Source: Achatina immaculata (taxonomy: Eukaryota; Mollusca; Gastropoda; Stylommatophora; Achatinidae). From it: DNA of 64,000 nucleotides. The position numbers and the translations under genes are program-made. The first letter of the stretch is position 1. Each line of letters opens with the position of its first letter. Positions 10,632-22,756 of the stretch are shown piece by piece. The notes under the pieces are model-generated. The model saw only the letters and a program-made list of their open reading frames with translations, made no database searches and was not told the DNA's origin. The DNA is taken from the NCBI GenBank assembly GCA_009760885.1, contig CM019716.1, forward strand, positions 7,406,938 to 7,470,937, in the 5' to 3' direction.

Positions 10632-11127
10632 ATGTTCCGTCACTTCAAGTAATTAGAATTTTCGTGGACTTGTTTGGAGGGTTGATGACAACCACACTTC
10701 AAGTAATTAGAGCATTCGTGGACTTGTATGAAGTTTTGATGACAACCACACCTCAAGTAATTAGAACTTTCGTGGACTTCTCAGAAGTCTTGATGACAAC
10801 CACACTGCAAGTATTTAGAACATTAGTGGACTTGTCTGAAGTTTTGATGACAAATACACTGCAAGTAATTAGAACATTCATGGATTTGTCTGAAGTTTTA
10901 CTGACAACCACACTGCAAGTAATCAGAATATTCATAGACTTGTCTGAAGTTTTGATGACAACCACACTGCAAGTAATTAGAGCTTTCGTGGACTTGTCTG
11001 GAGTTTTGATGACAACCACACTGCAAGTAATTAGAGCATTTGTGGACTTGTCTGAAGTGGTGATGACAACCACACTGTAAGTGATTAGAACTTTCATGGA
11101 CTTGTTTGGAGGGTTGATGACAACCAT
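10632..11127. repeat. 54-bp minisatellite, 9 units, in phase with a frame
   Basis: Units run TGATGACAACCACACTGCAA, GTAATTAGARCATTCGTGGA, CTTGTCTGAAGTTT. Since 54 is 18 codons, the forward frame reads repeated LQVIRxFVDLSEVLMTTT from 10376 to 11080, and reverse frames are open too. A real repetitive protein cannot be excluded but several frames are equally open and the substitutions look frame-neutral. Confidence 0.93.
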
Positions 11128-11950
11128 CCAATTTTTTCACCATTTTTCAATTTGCTCAGATGACCCTGTGCGCATGCGCCGAACAAAATCTGTTGCAAAC
11201 TTCACAGATGCGAAGATTCAGTAGTTATTTCTTTCATTTCAGAACAAACCAATATATTATGTATGTATTTTATATTTTAGTTATGACACAAATTCTGTCC
11301 CATGTTCTGTTTGTTTTGTGATGAAGCTAAAGGCTGTTTTGTTACTTAAGTAATTATTCTTCCTACCTTTTTGAATCTTTCATTCACTTTTCCCAGCTTA
11401 CCGTATATGTTTGCATTCTTATGTTGAACATATGTGTACTTTTCCCAGTTTACCGTATATGTTTGCATTCTTATGTTGAACATATGTGTACTGCACTTAT
11501 GATGTGTCGCAGGTAGTTGTGCGCAGATGTCCGATGTCCAAATGTTGCACGTAAAGCGCGTGGGAGTTATCGTAAAGAGATTTTTTGTTGTAAATAAGGA
11601 GAAACTAAGTGAAGTGGAATTCCACCTCCAACCCACCCGGAAATACGTCAATGATTGACAATCACTGACGTAAACAAAGCAGATGTTCACGACGAAGTCT
11701 GTTTACAAATGGTTCCTCGTATAGATCAACATAAACGAAAGTAATGTCAACAGATAAACAACCAACATTTGGAAAAAGAAGCAACTGGAGGTTATCGGTT
11801 ACGGTTCAAAGATCTGAGCACACCAGACATGAATTCAGTGGGCACTGCTCCAGCATGTGGGTGGTGGGAGGGCTCTGTAGTCACACCCGAGAACGCTTTT
11901 TGGGGCGTGATCTATGGAGATTTGAGAAGAAGGTCCTGGAGCAGGCAGGG
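11128..11950. other. Unassigned DNA with a 56-bp duplication
   Basis: A 56-bp direct duplication lies at about 11391-11492 (TTTGCATTCTTATGTTGAAC and ACATATGTGTAC in both copies). From 11744 a frame of 81-95 codons leads into repeat R1; it is not recognised as a known protein. Confidence 0.5.
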
Positions 11951-12115
11951 TGGAGGAGTAGCGCAGAGAATAGTGGCCAGGCCAAGTAACGTGTCTGTGA
12001 CGCATCAGACCTTCCAGAAATGGCGGACTAAGACTACTGCCACTGTTAGTACATGAGTTCCTTTTCTAATAATTCCACAGCCACAACACTACTAGCAGTT
12101 CTGCCATCATCATCA
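11951..12115 (-). repeat. Dispersed repeat R1, copy 2
   Basis: Reverse-complement match to 7595-7780, for example CCTTCCAGAAATGGCGGACT and TTAGTACATGAGTTCCTTTT. The match stops at an ATC microsatellite here, corresponding to the GAT end of copy 1. Orientation is arbitrary. Confidence 0.75.
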
Positions 12116-12129
12116 TTATCATCATCATT

Positions 12130-12165
<36 letters not shown>

Positions 12166-12414
12166 CTACTACTACTACTACTACTACTATGACCATTGTC
12201 ACCGGTACTACGACTATTATTGCTGTTACTGCTACTGTCACCACTACTACTATTACTACTACTATTACTACTGCTATTACTATTACCACTACTGCTATTA
12301 CTACTACTTCTACTATTAACACTACTAGTAATGTAACTACTATTATTATTATTACTACCACTACTACTACTATTACCACTATTATTTTTACTACTATTAT
12401 TGTTATTACTATAT

Positions 12415-12450
<36 letters not shown>

Positions 12451-13143
12451 GATTATCACTACTAGCGTTAGGTCTACTACTACTATTACTATTACTTCTA
12501 TTATTACTACAACTACAACTACTACTACAACTACTATTATGACTACAACTACCATTACAACTACTATTAGGACTACAACTAGTGTTACTACTGCTACTAT
12601 TACGACTACAACTACTGTTACTAGTACCACAATTATTACGACTGCTACTACTACTACAATTGTTCTGCTACTACTACTAATGTTAATATTAATACTACTA
12701 TTAATACTACTACCACCATTCTTACTACTGCTACTACTACTACTGCTAATAGTACTACTACTACTACTACTACTAGTACTACTACTACTACTACTACAAT
12801 TCGATTACTACTGCCACTGTTGTTACTGTTACTACTACTATTGTTATTACTACTACTAGTACTAACGTTACTACTACTACTATTGCGATTACTACAACTA
12901 CTTTTGTTACTACTACAACTACCATTGTTACTGCTACTACTACTATTGTTACTACTAATACTACTAATATTGTTACTGCTACTGCTATTGTTACTGCTAC
13001 TACTACTACTGCTATTATTACTACTACTACTACTACTACTACTACTACAATTGTTACTGCTACTACTACTACCACTACTACTGTTACTGCTACTACTACT
13101 ACTACTACTACTATTCTTACTGCTACTACTACTATTGTTGCTT

Positions 13144-13208
<65 letters not shown>

Positions 13209-13446
13209 ACTACTACTACTGTTACTGCTACTACTACTATTGTTACTACTAATACTACTAATATCGTTACTATTGCTACTACTACTACTATTGCGATTAC
13301 TACAACTACTATTTTACTATTACTACTATTAGTACTACTGCTAATACTACTATTGTTACTACTACTATTATTGGTTTTACTACTATTAATACTACTACAG
13401 TTACTAATATTGTTACTACTATTACTATTGTTACTACTGCTATTGT

Positions 13447-13479
<33 letters not shown>

Positions 13480-13694
13480 TGTTGCTATTACTACTGCTAT
13501 TGTTATTACTATTACTACTATTATCACTACTATTACTACTGCTATTGTTACTGCTACTACTATTGCTAGTACTACTACTAGTACTGCCACTACTAGTGCT
13601 ACTTTTGTTACTACTACTACTATTCCTACTACTGCTATTACTTCTACTGCTATTACTAGTACTACTATTACTACTACTATTCCTACCACTACTT

Positions 13695-13736
<42 letters not shown>

Positions 13737-13737
13737 T

Positions 13738-13769
<32 letters not shown>

Positions 13770-13770
13770 T
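12105..13770. repeat. Long ATC then TAC trinucleotide microsatellite
   Basis: Roughly 55 bp of ATC triplets change into 1.6 kb of TAC with ATT, GTT, GCT and ACC variants. Long poly-Leu, poly-Thr and poly-Val frames on both strands arise only from the period. A pure GCT block lies at 13184-13208. Confidence 0.97.
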
Positions 13771-13779
13771 GGCTGAAAA

Positions 13780-14660
13780 CTATAACAGAGCTGGTGATGT
13801 TAACTAAAGACTATAACAGAAGTGATGATAATATCAGTTGAAAACTATGAGAGAACTTATGATGTCAGTTGAAGGCGATGATAGAACTGATGACATGAAC
13901 TGAAAACAAGAATAGAACTGATATCACAAAGTGACGACTGTGGTAGATCTGATGATTCAGACATAAAGATGAATAAATTGACAACGTAAACTGAAACTAA
14001 TGATCGAGCTGATGATGTCAGTGTAAAACGATAATGTAACCGATGATGCAACTGATAATGTTTGCACAAAACAAAGATAAAACCGATGACGTCAAAGAAA
14101 AACCGATGATATAACTGATGGTACCAGCATAAACGAATATATAACTGATGATAACATCATAAACGAAGATATAACTGATAAGGTCAACAAAAAGCAAAGA
14201 ATGAAATAACTGATATTTCAACAGAAAAATCATGATGTGACTTATGACGTCATCCTAAAACGATGATATAACTGATGATGTCAACAGAAAACCATGATAT
14301 AACCCATGATGATATAAAACGATGGTATAACTGATGATATCAACATAAAACGATGATATAACTGATGATATCAACATAAAACGATGATATAACTGATGAT
14401 ATCAACATAAAACGATGATATAACTGATGATATCAACATAAAACGATGATATAACTTATGATGATATCATAAAAATGAAGGTTAAAGTAATAACGTTAAC
14501 AGAACACGATGATGTAACTGATGGTGACAACAGAAAACGATGACATAACTGCTGATGCCAGTATAAAATAAAGATTAAACTGATGATGTCGCAGAAAACG
14601 ATGATATAACTGATGACGTCAACAGAAAACGATGATATAACTGATGATGTGTACATGAAG
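13780..14660. repeat. 31-bp degenerate minisatellite
   Basis: Units resemble ACGATGATATAACTGATGAT plus TCAACATAAA. The centre, 14330-14460, is homogeneous; both ends are diverged. About 28 units. Confidence 0.93.
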
Positions 14661-15349
14661 CAATTATGTCCTGCTCTGAAACTGGATGAAGCTGAGAAAA
14701 GAATGATCCATGGATAGAAGGGAAGTTATGCTCTGAAAGGTTGATTGCTTCCATCTTTGACCTTCAGCGACATGTTGGGAGGTTGGGGGGGGGGGGGGGG
14801 GGGGTTTAAGAACACAATAGCCAGATTTTCCGGTTGGAAAAGCGAAAATATATTTTTAAAGTACGTGAACAGGTCGTTGACGCTGAGCGTTTTCAAAGAT
14901 AAAAAAAAATAATAAAAGGCTAGAAATCTTTTTTCGCTTTCTGGGTTATGTTTTTTTTAATGTTTAAATCCGTGCCTAAGCTTAACTGGCAACACGGAAC
15001 ATGATCTCGCGAGCGGGAAAGACTAATCAATAGAAGAGCGAGCAGAAAGCGGCCAGGCAGCAACTTAGTCCTAGAGACACCAGACTGCTCAGCCAAGCTG
15101 GCAGACGGGATAGACAACAGAGTTGCTGTTTTAACGAACATTGTGATGTGAGCCGCTGAGTTCTTTAAATAGAAACCAGGCAATGTTTCTGTAAATAGTT
15201 ATGAAACATCTGGGAATATTTGAAGTCTCACTTTTGTACCCTGTCAAGAGATCAAGGTGAGGGCACTTGCCATTGTCTATTCTCAGAACTTTCTGAAGAA
15301 TATCATTTAGACATTTTCCAATCTATGTGCGACATGGACGTTCAGAATT
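14661..15349. other. Unassigned DNA containing a G20 run
   Basis: An uninterrupted run of 20 G lies at 14785-14804. Otherwise no gene. The reverse frame at 14920-15183 (87 codons) has no recognised domain. Confidence 0.5.
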
Positions 15350-15630
15350 CTTTTTAAACTATGTAGTACCATCCTGCCTTGTTATTTGTTTTCTGTGAGT
15401 GACCTACAACTTCTCTGTTTGACCCGTGGCTCACCCACAGAACACAACCCGTGGCTCACCAACAGAACACGACCCGTGGCTCGCCCACAGAACACAACCC
15501 GTGGCTCATCCACAGAACACGACCTGTGGCTCGCCCACAGAACACGACCCGTGGCTCGCCCACAGAACACGACCCGTGGCTCGCCCACAGAACACAGCTT
15601 CGACAACTCTGAGAAATCAGCCACAGAACC
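15350..15630. repeat. 25-bp minisatellite block, copy 1
   Basis: Seven units of CCCGTGGCTCACCCACAGAA plus CACGA at about 15422-15597, flanked by TATTTGTTTTCTGTGAGTGA on the left and CTTCGACAACTCTGAGAAAT on the right. Both flanks recur around the array at 16111-16333, so the whole block has been duplicated. Confidence 0.93.
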
Positions 15631-16039
15631 TGATAAACAGAAAAGCTGATATGGATATTTGTCCAGTCTTTGTAAGTTGGTGTGTCTATGTAGGTCGTCA
15701 ATTTATGTAGGAAAACAGAAAACCTGATATAGACTGGTCTCATTTGTTTAGGATTACATCAGAATTATTAGCCAATGAATGTATAAACAAAGTCATCAAA
15801 AGTAACATGCCCCGTGTCAGCTATCTCTGTTCACACCAGACGTGAAACGTGTTCATTTGTTGCCCAAGCATATCTTGCTTTCTTCCTGTTTAGGTCCGGT
15901 TTTGTTGGTGTTTCTGTACATTTCTGTACTGTTTAGATACATTTTCACTGGTTGTTTCGGTGCATTTCTGTACTGCTTAGATACTGTTTCCTTCAGTGTT
16001 TCTATACATTTCTGTTATGTTTACTATATGTACAGCTCC
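15631..16039. other. Unassigned DNA between the two 25-bp blocks
   Basis: Contains short repeats of CATTTCTGTACTGTTTAGAT type near 15918-16010. No gene. Confidence 0.5.
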
Positions 16040-16365
16040 TTTTTAAACTATGTAGTATCATCCTGTCTGTTATTTGTTTTCTGTGAGTGACCTACAAATT
16101 CTCTGTTTGACCCGCGGCTCACCCACAGAGCACGACCCGTGGCTCACCCACAGAACACGACCCGTGGCTCACCCACAGAGCACGACCCGTGGCTCACCCA
16201 CAGAGCATGACCCGTGGCTCACCCACAGAGCACGGCCCGTGGCTCACCCACAGAACACGACCCGTGGCTCACCCACAGAGCATGACCCGTGGCTCACCCA
16301 CAGAGCATGACCCGTGGCTCACCCACAGAGCACAGCCTCGACAACTCTGAGAAATCAGTCAGAGA
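16040..16365. repeat. 25-bp minisatellite block, copy 2
   Basis: Same flanks as copy 1 with nine units, mostly ending CAGAGCACGA rather than CAGAACACGA. Offset from copy 1 is about 690 bp. Confidence 0.93.
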
Positions 16366-16429
16366 TGATGTATATGACTGATTAAAAAAAACAAACTGAT
16401 GACTGCTACAGGGGAGGGTAAATCGCTAC

Positions 16430-16560
16430 AGAAAGCTACAAAACATTACGAAAGGTTACAAAACATTACGAAAGGTTACAAAACATTACGAAAGGTTACA
16501 AAACATTACGAAAGGTTACAAAACATTACGGAATCTTATCAAAAGTTACGAAACGTTACG
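16430..16560. repeat. 20-bp minisatellite, about 6 units
   Basis: Units AAAACATTACGAAAGGTTAC; ends degenerate to TTACGAAACGTTACGG. Confidence 0.95.
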
Positions 16561-17083
16561 GAAGAGACAAACTTCCTCGCCGTAACTCAAAATGACACAA
16601 GAATGACGACCATAGTCAAAGAGCCATTAGAAAATACATCATAATTGGCTCTAAAACACCTCTCCTTTTGATTGCTTCTTTCAGTACCTCCCCTAGTTTC
16701 TCCTCACAAAATATCGTCCTGTCTAAAAGTTTCTTACTAGACGTAATTACTTCCCCTTGAGGTCAATTGCCCGGAAAAGGAATGTCTTCTTCTGTAAGCT
16801 AAATTTTGGTGACAAATTTCTGGTGTTATTTTCGTCTCGTCTCTCAGTGTCTAAATGACACTTGAGTTACCCTGGGATACAGTGTCGTCTGTGATGTCAG
16901 GGCGACCCAGTCGAGTTAAATGAGACGTTAGATTTATCATTGACATTTCTGCTCTGTCCACGTCCAGGAGAATATCTGACGTGCGGTCCAGTATGTCCCA
17001 GTTAACAAAGATGGCCTCTTTCAGTCGGAAGATGTAGATTTCATGAACATATGCCAACGAAAAAAAAATGAGTCTGATTAGGT
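16561..17083. other. Unassigned DNA
   Basis: No supported gene; the reverse frame at 16851-17096 (81 codons) has no recognised domain. Confidence 0.5.
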
Positions 17084-17191
17084 CAGCGGTTTTCAAAGTG
17101 GAAGACGAAAAAGTGTTTGGGGACGCTAAGAATGTGGCTTAAAGAGTAAGGGGTGGGGGAGGCGCAGTCTGAAAAATTTTTAGAACCACTG
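17084..17191. mobile_element. Candidate 108-bp hAT-like MITE
   Basis: Left end CAGCGGTTTTCAAAGTG and right end AAATTTTTAGAACCACTG are inverted relatives of the CAGNGGTTCTCAAA ends known from hAT/Charlie-type elements. The interior is G-rich and non-coding. The 8-bp flanks GATTAGGT and ATCTAGAT do not match well, so target duplication is not confirmed. Confidence 0.5.
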
Positions 17192-17409
17192 ATCTAGATA
17201 ATGAAAGAAGTTGGACTGACAACTGATGGATTAATCGGGAAGATTATAGAACATGAATGAAGATCTTCTGAGCCTGGTGGTTGTGGGGTGGGGAACATGG
17301 GATCATCCAATCAGAGGAGGACAGCACCGAATCTTGCACTGCTCTCAAAGATTTCGATGAGTGAGCGTTCAGTCCCGTGAATAAGGGTTTTCGTCCCAGC
17401 CAGAAACAG

Positions 17410-17444
17410 GAGAGAGAGAGAGAGAGACACACACACACACACAC

Positions 17445-17493
<49 letters not shown>
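17410..17493. repeat. Compound (GA)n (CA)n (GACA)n microsatellite
   Basis: Three simple repeats follow one another without spacer. Confidence 0.97.
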
Positions 17494-17654
17494 GTACTCT
17501 ACGGAGATGAGAGGTCGTGATCATTTCTGGTTATCTGATGCTTTGTCTGAAGCATGTACTAGAAGTCTTGGAGAGGACTGGTTACAGTCGTGAGCATGGG
17601 TATAATACCATAGAGCACAACACAAAAAAGTTATAGATAAAAAGCCCTTATATC

Positions 17655-18118
17655 AAACAGATAAAGGAAACACCGCCCCCCCTCCACAGTCAAACAAATA
17701 TAATGAAAACCACCTTGTCAATCAGCCAGATATAAGAAAGAACGCCACCTCAATCAGTCAGGTATAAGAAAGAACCCCCCCCCCTCCCCTCAATCAGCCA
17801 TATATAAGAAAGAACGCCCTCTCAATCAGCCAGGTATAAGAAAGAACGCCCCCTCAATCAGTCAGGTATAAGAAAGAACGCCCTCTCAATCAGCCAGATA
17901 TAAGAAAGAACGCCTTCTCAATCAGTCAGGTATAAGAAAGAACGCCCTCTCAATCAGCCAGGTATAAGAGAGAACGCCCCCTCAATCAGTCAGGTATAAG
18001 AAAGAACGCCCTCTCAATCAGCCAGGTATAAGAAAGAATCCCCCTTCAATTAGCCAGGTATAAGAAAGAACGCCCCCCTCAATCAGTCAGGTATAAGAAA
18101 GAACGCCCCCTCAATCAT
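17655..18118. repeat. 33-bp minisatellite, about 13 units
   Basis: Units CCTCTCAATCAGCCAGGTAT plus AAGAAAGAACGCC; GCCAGG and GTCAGG variants partly alternate. A C9 interruption occurs near 17775. Confidence 0.95.
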
Positions 18119-18290
18119 GAACAAAGTAGGTTTAAAGAAACACAGGTACATACGGCTAAACTACTGAGCATATTAAAGATTAATTTTAAACAAGGAAGAG
18201 TTGACTATTGTCCCTAAGATCTACTTTTGTGATATAGAAACATCGATTATCTAAGAGTTTAGAAGCTTAAAATTCGGTTCATGTGCCAAT

Positions 18291-18932
18291 GAAACTTCAT
18301 GTTTGTGAGCAAAGACTCCTGTATCAGATAAACTTTATGTTTGTGAGCAAAGACTCTTCTATCAGATAAAGTTTATGTTTGTGAGCAAAGACTCCTCTAT
18401 CAGATAAAGTTTATGTTTGTGAGTAAAGACTCCTCTACCAGATAAAGTTTATGGTTCAAAGACTCCTCTATCAGATAAAGTTTATGTTTGTGAGTAAAGA
18501 CTCCTCTACCAGATAGTTTGTGAGCAAAGACTCCTGTACCAGATACAATTCATGCTTTTAAGCAAAGACTCCTCTACCGGATAAAGTTCATGCTTTTAAG
18601 CAAAGACTCCTCTACCAGATACAATTCATGCTTTTAAGCAAAGACTCCTCTACCAGATACAATTCATGCTTTTAAGCAAAGACTCCTCTACCAGATACAA
18701 TTCATGCTTTTAAGCAAAGACTCCTCTACCAGATACAATTCATGCTTTTAAGCAAAGACTCCTCTACCAGATACAATTCATGCTTTTAAGCAAAGACTCC
18801 TCTACCAGATACAATTCATGCTTTTAAGCAAAGGCTCCTCTACCAGATACAATTCATGCTTTTAAGCAAAGGCTCCTCTACCAGATACAATTCATGCTTT
18901 TAAGCAAAGACTCCTCTAAAGTGCATGCTTGT
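18291..18932. repeat. 38-bp minisatellite, about 17 units in two subtypes
   Basis: The left part has GTTTATGTTTGTGAGCAAAG; the right part has ATTCATGCTTTTAAGCAAAG, both followed by ACTCCTCTACCAGATA. The right subtype is homogeneous, indicating later expansion. Confidence 0.95.
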
Positions 18933-18959
18933 GACGAAAGATTACAGCAAAATATGCCT

Positions 18960-19215
18960 AGAACTAGTTTAAAGGAGTGGATCATCCAGATCCGTCATAG
19001 CCCTGTCAGAACAGCCAGGTCATGGATACCTGAAGGAAACAGAGACTGATCATAGACAACCTGGTCAAGAACTGCGAAAGAAACAAGATGGAAACCCGTG
19101 CAGCAAAACAGAGACGTCGAACAGAAGCTGGCTGCAAACCGCGAGAAATGGAAAGGAATGTTTATAGACTGTGCAAGATGTTATAGAGGAAACTGGACAT
19201 GGATTGGTTAACTTA
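18960..19215 (+). pseudogene. LINE 3'-end relic with GGAT-type tail
   Basis: Forward translation shows degenerate traces of the LINE C-terminal tail: an RTARSWIPEGNR segment, then NRDVEQKLAANREKWKGMF, comparable to the TW....A.DRxxWxxxV pattern of the other copies. The frame is broken. Following DNA (19225-19437) is a GGAT/GATT-rich simple repeat that may be its tail. The weakest of the LINE calls. Confidence 0.5.
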
Positions 19216-19224
19216 TCACTATTC

Positions 19225-19437
19225 AAGAGCATGGATGGGTGAGTGGGTGGGTGATTGAATAAATGGATATATAGTTAAATGGATGAAAAGATTGATGGAT
19301 GGATGGATTGATTGATTAAGTGATTGACTGATGGATGGGCATGTGACTAGATGGAAGGATATGATATATGGATGGATGGATTGATGGACGGACGGATGGA
19401 TGGATGGACGGACGGACGGACGGACGGAGCGAAAGTT
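19225..19437. repeat. Degenerate (GGAT)n microsatellite
   Basis: GGATGGAT and GGACGGAC runs, with GATTGATT in the middle. Confidence 0.9.
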
Positions 19438-20534
19438 TGTTTGAAAAAATGTAAAGTTATAAGACTTCAACGATGTTGAAAGTTGGAGAATCGACTGAAC
19501 ATTCTTTAAAAGTTCAAGAAAATCATAAAAAACCTAAAAAAAACAAACTTGGAATATTTGAAAGACAGGACAGAAACATGATGATGATGATCCAATAAAG
19601 ACTAAACTTATAAATTGTGAACAACGAAAAGGTACTTTAGAAATTTTTTAAAATGTCCTTTAAATTTTGTGTGTACAATCAGGTAAAAAAAAAATCCAAC
19701 CCAAGATTACAGGTTTTGAGCAGTTCCTAATTAGAAAATATGTTTAGTTCTAATTTCATCGAGTACACATAAATAAACCGAAGATACAAGGCGATACATA
19801 ATACATACAAATTACATTTGTTGGACTGTGTACATAGTCTATGTGCAGAACTTGTATAATAAATCCGCTTATACACGGCAGACAACTCACCGCATCAGGC
19901 AACTCCCAGTCAATCAGATCACATGAGGACAAGTTCGTCCATTTTGCCAGGAAAAACAGAATCGGTGAAGTATATTGAACGTTTGGAATTTGATACAAAA
20001 ATCCAAGCAGGCCAGTAAGACCAACGCCCGCTTGAGAATAATTAATGCAATGAACTCAACACTAGCACAAAATTTAGCCCTCGTGAACTGCGAGCTTAGG
20101 TGAGTGAGCACCTGGGTTATGCAAGCGTGCTCGTTCGACTTTTACGCGCTTTAAGCTTGCGACTATCATTTAAGCTTGTGTCGACTGAGTGTCCCGTGTG
20201 CTACCCATGATCCTTTACCTGAAGGACAACCAACACAGGGCGAACGTGCAGCTCTGCCGTGCCAGATAAGCGGGTTAGCTTCAGGCCAAATCAAACTTAC
20301 ATTCATAGTTTGGCTGCGGCTGTTAACTGTTGCATTACAAAGCATGGATAGACCACAGTGAACAGACCTGGCCAATTTTGCAGCACTATAATGCAGTTTT
20401 AGTTTTAGTTAACGAAATGCCGTGAGGAGAATTCTAAAAAAAAAGTGTTGATGAAAGAGCAGTTGGGGAATGACCACGCACATTGGAGAAATCTAAGCCA
20501 AAGATGCCTCAATTATGCAGGCGTATAGGCAAAG
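19438..20534. other. Unassigned DNA
   Basis: No gene recognised. At 20166-20375 both strands hold frames of 61-69 codons with no identifiable domain. Confidence 0.5.
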
Positions 20535-20768
20535 TTCCTGAACAGAGGTCTGACAGATAGATCAAGTCAGAGACAGACAACAGCTGAAACAGTAGATCAA
20601 GCCAGAGACAGATAACAACTGAAACAGTAGATCAAGTCAGAGACAGACAACAGCTGAAACAGTAGATCAAGTCAGAGACAGACAACAGCTGAAACAGTAG
20701 ATCAAGCCAGAGACAGACAACAACTGAAACAGTAGATCAAGCCAGAGACAGACAACAGCTGAAACATG
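20535..20768. repeat. 35-bp minisatellite, about 6.5 units
   Basis: Units GACAGACAACAGCTGAAACA plus GTAGATCAAGTCAGA. Confidence 0.95.
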
Positions 20769-21262
20769 ATGACTGAACGACAGACTTCCAGAGACTAAGA
20801 GAAAGGAAACTGGTTGTGTGCTTGGTTGATTATCAGGATGGATTAGTGGATGGAAGAATTTTAGATGGATGGATAGATGCATGGATAGATAGATAAATGC
20901 ATGGGTAGATGGATGAACTTAACATTAGAGACACAAGTTCCCATACTGACACATAATTATGAACATTATATCCTCTATATGTCCCAGGTATATGTTGTGT
21001 GTCTTGGGTATATATTGTATGGCCTAGGTATATGTTGTATGTCCTAGGTATATGGAAGTAAAAACAATATACTCTGTTCTGAAGTACTTCAGATAACTCT
21101 AGCATCACTTTCACAGCCACACTTTCGATGGCTTTACAGAGATTAATTACGTATTTTCCTCTGTCAGCGGTTCATATATTTCGAAAAATTAAACGTTTAA
21201 GTATAAATTTAGCCCCAAGATTTGGTATAAACAATATAACACGAAATGGAATATATGCATTT
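20769..21262. other. Unassigned DNA with short repeats
   Basis: GGATGGATAGAT-type repeats at 20830-20915 and about four 21-bp units of GGTATATGTTGTATGTCCTA at 20980-21055. No gene. Confidence 0.6.
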
Positions 21263-21400
21263 GTGTATCTATACGTTATACTGTAACCATCTATACGTTA
21301 TACTGTAACCATCTATACGTTATACTGTAACCATCTATACGTTATACTGTAACCATCTATACGTTATACTGTAACCATCTATACGTTATACTGTAACCAC
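21263..21400. repeat. 22-bp minisatellite, 6 units
   Basis: Units CATCTATACGTTATACTGTA plus AC, almost identical to one another. Confidence 0.97.
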
Positions 21401-21877
21401 CACAAACTGAAGAATCTGCATGTTTAAACTCTCGAAAAACTGTGGAACTGACAATATTAAAAAAATACCTAAAACTCAAAACGCAGCAACTATGTTCTTA
21501 TAATATAAATTGCTGAAATACTGTAATGATAAGACTGTTTGGAATGACACAGCAAACAACTGAAATGATAAGACTTTGTAGAATGACACAGCAAACAGGC
21601 GTATTAAAGTCATTGACTGTAAGAAGAAAGAAGTATATACAGCCAAAAATGATTTATTTGTTTTTTGCTTTGGCTTTCTAAAACACAACTCGGCAAGTGA
21701 AAGAAGCGATAGAAGGGCGAGAGACAGATACGAAGAGATCGACGATCGATGGCGCAGTTCACGTGAGCTTCGTCTGTCTCACGCCAGTGTAAGTGTGAGG
21801 GTGAGCTTTTGAATTCCAGAGTAATATTGATCTGGATAGAGAGTAGGGGTAGATGCTGCCTTGAGGTTAGGAAGTAG

Positions 21878-21927
<50 letters not shown>

Positions 21928-22310
21928 CGTGCTACTCAGAGGTTAAGAAGACAAACAAGTCTTATGTGGCAGGTCTTGGTCGTAGGTGGCCACTACGGTG
22001 ATCAATAGAGAGAACAGACGAACAGATTTTGTTTTCAAAGGGTTAAGAATTGGGCACGCAGGCCCGTCCAACATTCTGCCCTTCATCACACAGCTTTCAC
22101 TCAGTCACAGTCATTCAGCATTTGTAATGAGTATAACCATAAAGACGCATTTAAATGATTACATAAATAAATAATAAACTTATCTCATGTCCATACACTC
22201 CACACTCTGATTTATGTAATAACATGAATTAAACTTACATTCTCACATTTATAGAAAAGTAGTATAAAAATACAATCAAGCCATACTTTAAATCAATCTA
22301 GACTTTAAGA
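21401..22310. other. Unassigned DNA with a (GA)n tract
   Basis: Two related 40-bp segments near 21515-21600 (GAATGACACAGCAAACA twice). A (GA)n tract at 21880-21924. No gene. Confidence 0.6.
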
Positions 22311-22660
22311 GTATATATATATACACACACACACACACCTAAACTTTTCATATACGCAAGTACATGCAGATACATATATCCACACACAAAAGCAAGTACA
22401 TATTGCATATATATGTATATCCACATAGATATATGCTGTCACATGCGTACACATACACACACATATATATATACTTGTATGTACATATATGTATGTATAT
22501 ATATATATATCTTATCTTATATCCTTCCCGTGCCGTTAAACGTCACATAGGGCTCGCAAAGTAGTTCGTCAATTTTTCCTGTATGTATACATATTTATGT
22601 ATACATTTACACATATATGCATATACACACATAACCATATATATACGTATTTGTATGCAG
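22311..22660. repeat. TA/CA-rich microsatellite region
   Basis: TATATA, ACACAC and TACATA runs; interrupted at 22511-22580 by a LINE fragment. Confidence 0.9.
22511..22580 (-). pseudogene. LINE 3'-end fragment, 70 bp (family B, copy 2)
   Basis: Reverse complement of the family B 3' end: it matches 31040-31107 almost base for base, including TTTGCGAGCCCTATGTGACG and GCACGGGAAGGATATAAGAT. Only the last 10-15 codons and the untranslated tail remain, so truncation is extreme. It sits in TA-rich DNA, and the flanks are too simple to define a target duplication. Confidence 0.88.
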
Positions 22661-22756
22661 GAAACTCTCTACCGTAGAGAGCGGAACAACAACACAACTC
22701 CTTCAGATCATCAGACAAGTGTTTCAACCCTATTAAACTCCTGACACTCTAAAGGG

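Noticed and set aside
12820..13841. Long poly-Leu/poly-Thr/poly-Val frames, up to 170 codons
   Set aside because: They are translations of the TAC microsatellite in all phases; no non-repeat domain, and both strands are equally open.
20166..20375. Overlapping 61- and 69-codon frames on opposite strands
   Set aside because: No known motif, no repeat relationship, expected by chance in 64 kb.
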